Assembly (NCBI RefSeq): GCF_000411115.1
Contig: NZ_KE150247.1
Location: 1 to 9,480, forward strand
DNA: 9,480 nucleotides
Direction: 5' to 3'
Source of the DNA: Capnocytophaga granulosa ATCC 51502
Lineage (GTDB): Bacteria > Bacteroidota > Bacteroidia > Flavobacteriales > Flavobacteriaceae
The translations under genes and the position numbers were made by a program. The notes beneath the pieces are model-generated. The model saw nothing but the letters and a program-made list of their open reading frames with translations, had not been told where the DNA came from and made no database searches. Below are positions 1 to 6,529 of this stretch, in pieces; position 1 is the stretch's first letter; every line of letters begins with the position of its first letter.

Positions 1-20
1 GTGGTTTTATTCTTATTTAC

Positions 21-54
21 GTTCTTTCTAAGAACTTTACGCGGGGCAAAGATA
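21..54 (-). promoter_or_regulatory. Possible promoter reading out of the left edge, with a leader hairpin
   Basis: On the minus strand, 54-47 reads TATCTTTG, an exact match to the Bacteroidota -7 consensus TAnnTTTG. No convincing -33 TTG was found at the expected distance. About 12 nt downstream, 35-21 forms a perfect 6-bp inverted repeat with a 3-nt loop (GTTCTT-AGA-AAGAAC), which would sit at the start of the transcript or act as an operator. The gene it would serve lies outside the window. Seen: the motifs. Inferred: promoter function. Confidence 0.35.
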
Positions 55-120
55 TAAAATATTTTTGGAAATAGATGTTTTTTACTAAATTATTCATTAA
101 AAATTATGTATTATCTATTT

Positions 121-179
121 CCTATATCTACCCTATATACGCAATTTATTTATATAGGGCGTATATAGGAGTTATATAG
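121..179. repeat. Palindromic 59-bp repeat, copy 1 (11-nt periodic units)
   Basis: This is one of two matching 59-bp blocks; the other is 6445-6503. The right part, 151-179, is identical over 29 bp to 6475-6503. The segment 128-141 (CTACCCTATATACG) is identical to 6452-6465. The 9-nt centre, 142-150, has the same length but a different sequence. The right arm is a run of 11-nt units, TATATAGGGCG, TATATAGGAGT and TATATAGAGAG (the last extends to 183). The left arm carries the same unit in inverse orientation, so the whole block can fold into a long hairpin (16 of 19 positions pair). It lies 44 nt beyond the stop of the putative immunity gene. It could be a terminator, a REP-like element or a recombination site. 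Confidence 0.85.
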
Positions 180-223
180 AGAGTAATTAACAAAATAGCA
201 TGAAAATGGGGGTTGAGAATTGT

Positions 224-607
224 TTATATTTTTTTATATTTAATTATTTTTTTTATAAAACATCGTGTTGTATTTACAATAATGGTCAGAATAAATGATA
301 ATGTATATACAGTAGTTAAAAAATTCAATAATGATGCCAATATGGTTAAAAAAAACAATAAAATGGGAGGTATATCTTTTAAATATTCGAGGGGGGAATG
401 CCAAAAGTTAGATGAAAAATATAGATTATCTACTACACTATTTATAAGATATGCTTTTTGGGAGTAATTTGTAATCTCTTCATATTCTACAATATAAGGT
501 AAAGTATATATGTAGAATAAGAATAGCATAATAATGATTATTAATGTATAAAAATTAAAATCCCGTAGAATGATACATCCTAATTTGTTCTTCAATTTCA
601 TTTTCAC
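224..607 (-). CDS. Small membrane protein, likely immunity protein for the adjacent lipase-like effector
   Basis: I do not recognise the family. The protein has 127 residues from a GTG start at 607, or 125 from the ATG at 601. Both starts lie inside the 3' end of the effector gene, an overlap of 47-53 nt that implies translational coupling. A hydrophobic segment lies at about residues 20-40. After a polar middle part (41-78) comes a long hydrophobic stretch at 80-112, enough for one long or two short membrane helices. The tail is basic (CFIKKIIKYKKI), which suggests a cytoplasmic C-terminus. A small inner-membrane protein encoded straight after a secreted toxin is the usual position and form of a T6SS immunity protein against a membrane-targeting effector. 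The coding sequence is very AT-rich compared with tssH. Seen: overlap, hydrophobicity, composition. Inferred: immunity role. Existence of the gene is fairly sure; the role is moderate. Confidence 0.7.
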   Translation of the reverse strand: MKMKLKNKLGCIILRDFNFYTLIIIIMLFLFYIYTLPYIVEYEEITNYSQKAYLINSVVDNLYFSSNFWHSPLEYLKDIPPILLFFLTILASLLNFLTTVYTLSFILTIIVNTTRCFIKKIIKYKKI

Positions 608-1313
608 TATAATAAATAAATGAATAAATACCTTTTAAAGCATAAATAATTACTTGAGCACAATAGAATAGTGTATATTCATCTATAGTTGCATGAGAAA
701 TTAGATTGCCTTTAGAGTCTCTATTGAAAGTTATCCCAACATTTTTTACATTTTTACCTTCATTCCACCATCCATGTGAAAGTATTCCACTTGGTTTTAA
801 TTGAAAAATATTTAGATTAAATTTAACGTTGTCAGGAATATCATTATTTATTGTGGAGGAATATGGACCATAAGCGGCATCAATTGTTATTAATAATGAG
901 ATTTTTATATTATCCTTTTTAAATCTATGAATAAAATTTTGAATATATTGAGCCCCGAAACTATAAGCATATATTATTAAAGTACCATTTTGTAAGTCAA
1001 AATTGTTACTTTTGATATTATTGAGAATGCTATTATATATGTCGTTTCCCCAAATATCATTAGCAATAAAAGGAGCATTTAATACTATAATATCACCTTT
1101 TCTTAGTGGCACATAATATTTACCTGGTTGAGAACAAATTGTTTCAATATATTTTGCTAAATCAACATTTGATCCATATGTTCCTCTATTTGAAAAGTCT
1201 ACTCCACTAAATAATAATATTTTATACATAGATTTTTCTCCTTCACCTGCTGCTTTGAGAGTCGCTGTTACGGATTTACCTGTTTCTCTAAGTGTGATTG
1301 TAATTGTTGCCAT
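555..1313 (-). CDS. Predicted alpha/beta-hydrolase (lipase-like) T6SS effector
   Basis: The protein has 252 residues and begins 5 nt after the stop of the DUF4280 gene. The strand YKILLFSG (30-37) opens a likely alpha/beta-hydrolase fold. LIIYAYSFGA (112-121) resembles a nucleophile elbow with Ser118, although the first Gly of GxSxG is Ala116. ITIDAAYGP places a candidate acid at Asp145, and ISHATIDE places a candidate base at His207, in the usual Ser-Asp-His order and with the H..ID context common in lipase-like hydrolases. There is no signal peptide, as expected for cargo exported by T6SS. The first 28 residues are separable from the hydrolase part and may be a loading tag. The position between a PAAR-like tip and a small membrane protein strongly suggests an antibacterial lipid-degrading effector. 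The substrate cannot be told from sequence. An alternative is a non-lipolytic esterase or thioesterase. Family by pattern; effector role inferred. Confidence 0.75.
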   Translation of the reverse strand: MATITITLRETGKSVTATLKAAGEGEKSMYKILLFSGVDFSNRGTYGSNVDLAKYIETICSQPGKYYVPLRKGDIIVLNAPFIANDIWGNDIYNSILNNIKSNNFDLQNGTLIIYAYSFGAQYIQNFIHRFKKDNIKISLLITIDAAYGPYSSTINNDIPDNVKFNLNIFQLKPSGILSHGWWNEGKNVKNVGITFNRDSKGNLISHATIDEYTLFYCAQVIIYALKGIYSFIYYSENEIEEQIRMYHSTGF

Positions 1314-1318
1314 AGAAA

Positions 1319-2047
1319 TTACTTTTTAGTGTTTATAACTGTTAGTGGTATCTGTTCTTGAGTATCATTTGCAAAGGTGTAATTTTTGAGTGTGTCATTC
1401 TTTAAGATATTGCCCTTATATTTGAAGTCAAGATCTTTATTATTGAGGTTAAAATCCATTGTTAGTCCTGATAGGTTTTCACCTTCAATTACTAAGTAAA
1501 CCTCTTGCTCATCTTCTCCCAGATCTATTCTATTACCTTGTAAGTCTGTGAAATAGGCTTCTATAATATTTGGTTTTGTGAGCATCTCTTTTCTGAGTTT
1601 ATGGAAATTCACAAAGGGGTTTATCATTGTAATCTTTGCAGGATTGGCATTGATTATATTCACCTTAGTTATCTCAGCCACCTGTCCGTGGTTGATAATG
1701 CTGATGCAATCCTTACCGCCTATGGGACAGGTGGCTTTGCTGTCCTCTAAAAGGGGGTGTCCGTTGTTTTCCTCATAGGTAACGTTCTCATAAGCACCAC
1801 TCCACTGAGTTACCATTGCCTGACAGGGTTTATAGCCCCCACCTGGCAGTGGCTGCATCTGACATAGTCCAAAGGTATTTTTCTCAAAAGTAGCCCCTAC
1901 ATCAGCAGTTGTGGCTACCAATTTCTCTTGGGGTTCTTCCTCATTGATGAATGCCTTGGTCTGTGTAAGTACCTTCAACTTATCGGGAGCATTGCCAAAT
2001 TGACATTGGCAGGTTGCTCCTTGGCATACTAAATGTTTCTGGTTCAT
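1319..2047 (-). CDS. DUF4280 PAAR-like tip protein with C-terminal extension
   Basis: The protein has 242 residues and its ATG overlaps the tssH stop as ATGA (4 nt). The N-terminal half (about 1-127) shows the DUF4280 pattern: HLVCQGATCQCQFGNAPDKL at 5-24, the Cys-rich core (C62, C75, C107, C114), GLCQMQPLPGGGYKPC at 60-75, CPIGG at 107-111 and an ISIINHGQ segment. DUF4280 proteins are PAAR-like and are thought to cap the VgrG spike in Bacteroidota T6SS. The C-terminal part (about 128-242) looks all-beta, possibly Ig-like, with LGEDEQEVYLVIEGENLSGL; it may be an adaptor that docks cargo. The lipase-like gene follows 5 nt later, so this protein probably carries that effector. Family assignment is confident; the docking role of the C-terminal domain is inference. 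Confidence 0.88.
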   Translation of the reverse strand: MNQKHLVCQGATCQCQFGNAPDKLKVLTQTKAFINEEEPQEKLVATTADVGATFEKNTFGLCQMQPLPGGGYKPCQAMVTQWSGAYENVTYEENNGHPLLEDSKATCPIGGKDCISIINHGQVAEITKVNIINANPAKITMINPFVNFHKLRKEMLTKPNIIEAYFTDLQGNRIDLGEDEQEVYLVIEGENLSGLTMDFNLNNKDLDFKYKGNILKNDTLKNYTFANDTQEQIPLTVINTKK

Positions 2048-4542
2048 AATACATTATCTTTTAGCTTGTTATCTTCTTTTCTGTTCCACACGATTTTCCC
2101 TTCCTGCCAATCGGCTATGATGCTATCACCTTCCTTAAACTCGCCTGCAATAATCTTTTTAGCTAAGGGTCGGCGCAGTTTAGCACGGATAACGCCCTTT
2201 AAAGGTCGCGCTCCATATTTGATATCATACCCCTCTTCTGAAAGCTGTTCTTTGGCAGTATCGGTGATTTCTAACTGTATGTTGATGTTCTTTACCAAGT
2301 CCAACAGCTCTTTCTTTAAGTGTATCTCAAAGATTTTAAGCGCATTGCCCTTGCTGATAGGGGCAAAAGGTATCGTTTCGGTAAGTCGCCCTAAGAACTC
2401 AGGACGGAAATAACCACTCATACGCTCTAAAAGCTCAGAAGAAGTAGGGATATTTCCCTTTTCAAAAGACTGCACGATAAACTCAGAACCTATATTGGAA
2501 GTGAAGAGCACAATAGCGTTAGAAAAGTCTCCCTCTTTGCCCAGACGGTCGTGGAGCTTACCCTCGTCCATTATCTGCAAGAAGACATCAAATACCGAGC
2601 TATGCGCCTTTTCAATCTCATCAAAAAGCACGATGGCATAAGGCTTTTGGCGTATTTTATTTACTAATAGTCCTCCCTCTTCATAGCCTACGTAACCTGG
2701 TGGTGCCCCATAGAGCAAAGCTGCTGAGTGCTCTTCCTTAAACTCTGACATATCGAAGCGGATAATGGCATTCTCATCTTGGAATAGAAACTCAGCAAGT
2801 GATTTGGCAAGCTCTGTTTTTCCCGTACCTGTGGGACCTAAAAAGAAGAAAGAGCCAATGGGCTGTCCTGCTTTATTTAAGCCTGAACGACTTTCCAAGA
2901 TAGACTCAGAGACAATCTCAATGGCGTGATCTTGCCCTACCACCCGCTGGGCTAATACGTTTTCCATATCATTGAGTCGCTGCTTTTCCTCTTCTTTGAG
3001 CTTGCCAATAGGAATGTTGGTCTTTTGAGAGATGATAAAAGCAAGGTCGTATTCAGTGATATGGCTTCGTTTTTCCTTCGCTATGGCTTCGATGCGATCG
3101 ATAAGTGTGCGGCATAGGTCAAGAAGTTCATCGGTAGAGGTATTTTCTGTGAGATTATGTTCATCTTGGGTTTCACTCGCTGAGCCACTGAGATTTTGTA
3201 GTTTTTGACATAGGTCTTTATAAAGCCACTGCGCCTGCAATTGGCGGTCTTTTTCGCTGAGGAGCTTTTTGTTTTCTCTTAGCTCCAATACTTTGCCTAT
3301 AAAGTAATTGCGTTCTTTTAAGAATGACTCCCCTGCTGTTTTAAGCGATGCCATTGTCTGGTCTATCAGGTCAATAGCTGAAGCAGGCAAACTGCGTTCC
3401 TTCATAAAACGCTTGGAAAGGCGAATAGCCTCCTTGATGGTCAGGTCATCAATGCTGATGTTATGGTGCTTTTGATAGTCAGCTAAGGCTTGTTTGAGCA
3501 TTCTAAAATGGGTGTCGTCATCGCTTTCCTCTAACCTTAAAAGTTCAAACATACCCGACAATCCTTGTTCTTTTTCTATCTTTTTGGTGTATTCTTCAAT
3601 GGTAGAGGTCGCAATAAGCCGTAAGCCTTTGGAGAGTTCGCTTTTCAGCAAGTTTGCAATAGAAGAGTCTGAACCTTGTCCGCCCAAAATAGAGTGGATT
3701 TCTTCAATAATAAGTACTGCTTTGGGAAGTGCTTTAAGCTCTTGGGCGATGTTCTTTAAGCGGTCTTCAATCTCACCCTTATAAGATGCTCCTGCCACGA
3801 TAGCCCCCATATCCAACTCAAATACTTCTAAACCAGCGAGCAACTCTGGGATTTGCTGCCATACTACTTTCTGTACAAACCCTTCTAAAACCGCTGTTTT
3901 ACCTACTCCCGAATCACCGATAATCAGCACATTAGGCTTGTTAAAGCGGCAGAGTATCTCAATGATTTTGTTGATTTCAGTATTGCGTCCTACCAAAAGG
4001 TCTTTTTCTTTTGGAGGTTTTACCTGTGCGTTTTTGTGGATGCAGTATTTTTGTAAGAAGTTGTTTTTCTTTTTTGCAGAGGGTTCGTCAGCAGTGTTGT
4101 TAGAGAAGATGGTACCGCTTACGGTTTGATCTTTGAGGAGTTCAGCGCGAGAGACAGGAAAGGTCTTCATCTGGTCAAAGCTAAAAGCTACTCCTGGACT
4201 GCTAATGGCTACTATTACCGCAAAGAGGCTTATTTCTTCCTCTAAAAGACTTTCGGCGACTTCATTTGCCTCTGTGAAGATGGTATCAATCACCTCATCG
4301 GGTTCGCAGCTATAAGTGTGTGTAGATTTAGGAAGTTCCTCAAGACGCACTTCTGCCCATTCCTCTAAGTAAAACACATCAATACCCTTTGCCTCTAAAC
4401 TTTTAAGCAAAGACAAATCGCGGTTGAGCATTGCTTTCAGCAAGTGAGCTCCTGAGTAGTGGGCGTGAATATGCTCCTTGCCTATCTTTTGGGCAATCTG
4501 AAGGGCTTTTTGTACTTCTTGAGTGTAGGGCTTTTGTTGCAT
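2044..4542 (-). CDS. tssH: T6SS sheath-recycling AAA+ ATPase ClpV/TssH
   Basis: This 832-residue Hsp100/ClpB-type unfoldase disassembles contracted TssB/TssC sheaths in the cytoplasm. An N-terminal Clp_N domain covers about 1-140. NBD1 has Walker A GDSGVGKT (209-216), a Walker B-like LIIEEIH (277-283) and pore loop YKG (254-256). A short coiled middle region (about 400-490) is smaller than in ClpB. NBD2 has Walker A GPTGTGKT (569-576), Walker B LFDEIEKAH (639-647), pore loop GYVGY (616-620), an Arg-finger candidate R719 in PEFLGR, and sensor-2 GAR (777-779). NBD1 departs from ClpB: the Walker B Asp is Glu280, and the stretch matching ClpB LERRF reads LSGMFELL, so the Arg-finger pair seems absent. 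A housekeeping ClpB is the alternative, but the short middle domain and the flanking DUF4280 and PKD genes favour TssH. It starts 16 nt after the upstream membrane gene and ends in a 4-nt overlap. Confidence 0.9.
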   Translation of the reverse strand: MQQKPYTQEVQKALQIAQKIGKEHIHAHYSGAHLLKAMLNRDLSLLKSLEAKGIDVFYLEEWAEVRLEELPKSTHTYSCEPDEVIDTIFTEANEVAESLLEEEISLFAVIVAISSPGVAFSFDQMKTFPVSRAELLKDQTVSGTIFSNNTADEPSAKKKNNFLQKYCIHKNAQVKPPKEKDLLVGRNTEINKIIEILCRFNKPNVLIIGDSGVGKTAVLEGFVQKVVWQQIPELLAGLEVFELDMGAIVAGASYKGEIEDRLKNIAQELKALPKAVLIIEEIHSILGGQGSDSSIANLLKSELSKGLRLIATSTIEEYTKKIEKEQGLSGMFELLRLEESDDDTHFRMLKQALADYQKHHNISIDDLTIKEAIRLSKRFMKERSLPASAIDLIDQTMASLKTAGESFLKERNYFIGKVLELRENKKLLSEKDRQLQAQWLYKDLCQKLQNLSGSASETQDEHNLTENTSTDELLDLCRTLIDRIEAIAKEKRSHITEYDLAFIISQKTNIPIGKLKEEEKQRLNDMENVLAQRVVGQDHAIEIVSESILESRSGLNKAGQPIGSFFFLGPTGTGKTELAKSLAEFLFQDENAIIRFDMSEFKEEHSAALLYGAPPGYVGYEEGGLLVNKIRQKPYAIVLFDEIEKAHSSVFDVFLQIMDEGKLHDRLGKEGDFSNAIVLFTSNIGSEFIVQSFEKGNIPTSSELLERMSGYFRPEFLGRLTETIPFAPISKGNALKIFEIHLKKELLDLVKNINIQLEITDTAKEQLSEEGYDIKYGARPLKGVIRAKLRRPLAKKIIAGEFKEGDSIIADWQEGKIVWNRKEDNKLKDNVL

Positions 4543-4558
4543 AGGATTCTAAAATCTT

Positions 4559-5047
4559 TTACTTTTTAATAACGAAAAATGTCAATATGTTTAATAGTAG
4601 TACCCCGATAAAATCAGTATAACTAAAAATCATTATCTGTTTGTGTGAATTATAAAATACATCTCCATCTCCAATTTCATAGGTAGTTGTCAGCAATAAG
4701 TAATAGCATATAGTTATCAGTGTAATAAGATTGATTATCAGTAATATACCTATGGTATTACTTTTTGCTATATATTTTTGTAGTATTATAATTACATTCA
4801 TTACCAAATAAGCTGCAATAGGTATAACAATCGTGTTATGAAAGTCTGTACTATCAAAAACTGTTGGTTTAATATACATTATAACTACAAAACTCAAACT
4901 TATATAAGCAAAAACACTTAATATCGCTAATAAATATTGAATAAATTTACTATCTTTATTAAAAAATCTACGATAGAATAGATAAAACAACTGTACTAAT
5001 GGAATGAGTATGCTAATTCCAATGCTGAAAAATAGTATTCTATCCAT
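4559..5047 (-). CDS. Multi-pass inner-membrane protein in the T6SS operon
   Basis: The protein has 162 residues with about five hydrophobic segments: roughly 5-25, 38-60, 73-90, 98-118 and 140-160. One short polar loop, EIGDGDVFYNSHKQ, lies before the last segment. There is no recognisable enzymatic motif. It sits 39 nt after the PKD gene and 16 nt before tssH on the same strand, so it is very likely a component or accessory of the T6SSiii apparatus. T6SSiii lacks the canonical TssJLM membrane complex and uses other membrane proteins (TssN to TssR) instead. A TssN-like role is possible, but I would expect TssN to carry a soluble domain that is not visible here, so I do not assign the name. 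Alternatives are an accessory protein or an immunity protein. Seen: topology and context. Inferred: apparatus role. Confidence 0.7.
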   Translation of the reverse strand: MDRILFFSIGISILIPLVQLFYLFYRRFFNKDSKFIQYLLAILSVFAYISLSFVVIMYIKPTVFDSTDFHNTIVIPIAAYLVMNVIIILQKYIAKSNTIGILLIINLITLITICYYLLLTTTYEIGDGDVFYNSHKQIMIFSYTDFIGVLLLNILTFFVIKK

Positions 5048-5061
5048 TGTCTTAATTATCT

Positions 5062-5086
5062 TAGATTTTATTTAAGCTAAAATCTA
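5062..5086. repeat. Perfect 9-bp inverted repeat between the PKD and membrane-protein genes
   Basis: TAGATTTTA (5062-5070) and TAAAATCTA (5078-5086) are separated by 7 nt and begin directly after the TGA stop (5089-5087) of the PKD gene. There is no following U-run, so a classical terminator is unlikely. An mRNA processing or stability hairpin that sets different expression levels within the operon is possible. The structure is AT-only apart from one G-C pair, so chance is not excluded. Confidence 0.45.
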
Positions 5087-6151
5087 TCACTCTTTTACCC
5101 AAATCCCCCATTTCTTAATCTTGTAATAGATATAGATATGTTGAATACAATTTTTAGTGTCTTTTTGTAGGCGCATTGTGGAGATTTTGATTTTCTTGCC
5201 TGCAATATCCCTACAAAGCTGTTCAAAGGGTACGAGTTTTTGGTCGTTTACTACCACAGGAGTGCTAAAATTACCACAGAGATACTCTTTAAAATCGTCT
5301 TTGGTCTTGGATTGTGCGGCTACTTGACCCAGTAAAAGTTGGAACTGCTCTACTGAGATATCAGGTGCTTTTTTAGGGGAAGGAATGCTGTCTTTCTCCT
5401 TTTGGGGTGCAGGGGTTACAGGTAGGTGTCCAATAAAATCTACCAAAGGGTCTTTTTGAGCCTTGCCACGTGGCAACTCAAAGTCGGAATGAGGTTTTTC
5501 AAATTCGTAAGAGGATGCATCGCTTTTCTTTTTAGCAGCAATATGTTTAGGGGCAATGTAGATGGTTTTAGTGGCGATATGCTCTATATCGCCATTGACA
5601 ATCAAGGAAACGGTCTTTTTGCCAGTGGTTTTAAAGCTATAAGTAACTTTTTCACCAAGGGCATCAGTACCAGCACCCTTGCCAAAGCTCCACTCAAAAG
5701 AAATGCCACCTTCTTTGCGGGCGTTAAACTTGATGGTATCCCCCTCAAAGGCTACATTGGGGGCGATGATAACAGGCAGATAGCCTGAATCGGCATCAGG
5801 GTCTGTGATAGTTACTATTTTTTGAAAACTGCAAGTGTTGTTGATGGTAAGGGTAACGATGTATTGTCCTGCTTTGTTGTAAGAGTGAAGTGCGTTTTGG
5901 TTGTAATCTACGGCAGAGCCATCCCCGAAATCCCACTTCCAAGAAGTAGCTCCTTTGGTATTATCGATGAACTCAATGAGATTTTTAGTGATGAAGTCGT
6001 CTGTGTGGATAATATATTTGGCTTCAGTGCAGTCTGTGCGGTGATTGAGTTGGTATATTAAGATTATGAGCCCGAGCAAAAGTATCCCGCCAAAGGTGAG
6101 AAAGACTGTAGTATCGAGTTTTGGGAAGTATTTTAGCACGCTTTTCTTCAT
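5087..6151 (-). CDS. Membrane-anchored PKD-domain protein of the T6SSiii cluster
   Basis: The protein has 354 residues. A short cytoplasmic N-terminus is followed by one transmembrane helix (about 15-35, FLTFGGILLLGLIILIYQL). The rest should lie in the periplasm. The first PKD repeat is at about 44-117, with WKWDFGDGS at 71-79 and the terminal GQYIVTLTI strand. The second, more degenerate one is at about 127-200, with FEWSFGKG at 152-159 and GKKTVSLIV. A Lys/Pro-rich linker (about 201-262) leads to a C-terminal domain (about 265-354) of unknown family containing two conserved-looking Cys (C292, C313). PKD modules are beta-sandwich interaction domains. Given tssH two genes downstream, this is probably part of the trans-envelope complex that replaces TssJLM in T6SSiii; I cannot say with confidence which of TssO to TssR it matches. 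It is the first gene of the operon visible here, preceded by a long non-coding spacer. Confidence 0.8.
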   Translation of the reverse strand: MKKSVLKYFPKLDTTVFLTFGGILLLGLIILIYQLNHRTDCTEAKYIIHTDDFITKNLIEFIDNTKGATSWKWDFGDGSAVDYNQNALHSYNKAGQYIVTLTINNTCSFQKIVTITDPDADSGYLPVIIAPNVAFEGDTIKFNARKEGGISFEWSFGKGAGTDALGEKVTYSFKTTGKKTVSLIVNGDIEHIATKTIYIAPKHIAAKKKSDASSYEFEKPHSDFELPRGKAQKDPLVDFIGHLPVTPAPQKEKDSIPSPKKAPDISVEQFQLLLGQVAAQSKTKDDFKEYLCGNFSTPVVVNDQKLVPFEQLCRDIAGKKIKISTMRLQKDTKNCIQHIYIYYKIKKWGIWVKE

Positions 6152-6329
6152 AAAACAGGAAAATTGATGAATTGTGCGGCAATATTACTAAAAATATTCT
6201 ACATCACAAAATAAAAGACAAGGTTTTTTCAAAATATTTTGTTATCTACTGATAATCATATAGATATAAAATATTTAGACACTTTTGTCTTTTTATGTTT
6301 TGGTTCGTTTTACAATAATACGACTAATA

Positions 6330-6354
6330 TTTTACTAATTTAGTGTTAGTAAAA
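6330..6354. repeat. 9-bp inverted repeat upstream of the PKD gene
   Basis: TTTTACTAA (6330-6338) and TTAGTAAAA (6346-6354) form a perfect inverted repeat with a 7-nt centre, about 180 nt upstream of the PKD start. It could be an operator or a weak hairpin. No U-run follows on the minus strand. Seen in sequence; function unknown. Confidence 0.4.
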
Positions 6355-6382
6355 GTTTGTAGGGTGAGCTTATAACAAAACC

Positions 6383-6420
6383 TATCTCACGCCTAAAAAA
6401 TGTACTATCTCAATGAGATA
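6383..6420. promoter_or_regulatory. Candidate operator: palindrome plus extra half site
   Basis: TATCTCA-A-TGAGATA (6406-6420) is a perfect 15-bp palindrome. A third copy of the half site, TATCTCA, occurs at 6383-6389, 23 nt away from the matching arm. This arrangement is typical of dimeric regulator binding sites. It lies about 255-268 nt upstream of the PKD gene, in the only long spacer ahead of the T6SS operon. The regulatory role is inference. Confidence 0.35.
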
Positions 6421-6444
6421 TAGCAAATTATAAATAAGTAATCC

Positions 6445-6503
6445 CCTATAGCTACCCTATATACGAAGATAATGTATATAGGGCGTATATAGGAGTTATA
6501 TAG
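6445..6503. repeat. Palindromic 59-bp repeat, copy 2
   Basis: This block matches 121-179 in length and orientation, with a 29-bp identical right part (6475-6503), a 14-bp identical left segment (6452-6465) and a divergent 9-nt centre (6466-6474). The 11-nt units continue to the right (TATATAGGCAA, then TATAGGGG to 6515), and CCCC at 6443-6446 mirrors the GGGG at 6512-6515, so the full inverted structure spans 6443-6515. It lies 15 nt beyond the stop of the truncated minus-strand gene at 6530. Copies after two unrelated stop codons suggest either a terminator-like role or a dispersed genomic repeat. Confidence 0.85.
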
Positions 6504-6529
6504 GCAATATAGGGGCTGCTGTGTTGCCA

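Larger units (their letters stand above)
6152..6529. other. Non-coding spacer upstream of the T6SS operon
   Basis: No credible gene lies in these 378 bases. They hold palindrome copy 2 (6445-6503), a 9-bp inverted repeat (6330-6354) and a 15-bp palindrome with an extra half site (6383-6420). This spacer must contain the promoter for the PKD-to-immunity operon if that operon starts here. I found no exact minus-strand TAnnTTTG box; the nearest sequences are one base off in spacing (for example around 6194-6201). Confidence 0.6.

Noticed and set aside
213..467. Plus-strand 84-residue open frame
   Set aside because: It lies opposite the membrane immunity candidate, has no family signal, and its low-complexity product follows from AT-rich antisense sequence.
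2033..4315. Several plus-strand open frames of 60-126 residues
   Set aside because: All are antisense to the well-supported tssH gene and have Ser/Phe-rich shadow-type translations.
5426..6061. Two plus-strand open frames of 120 and 79 residues
   Set aside because: They are antisense to the PKD gene, whose domain pattern is clear.
6475..6515. CRISPR-like or iteron-like array from the 11-nt direct repeats
   Set aside because: Units are contiguous without spacers and only three to four long, no rep or cas gene is present, and the unit recurs inversely in the same block. A palindromic repeat fits better.
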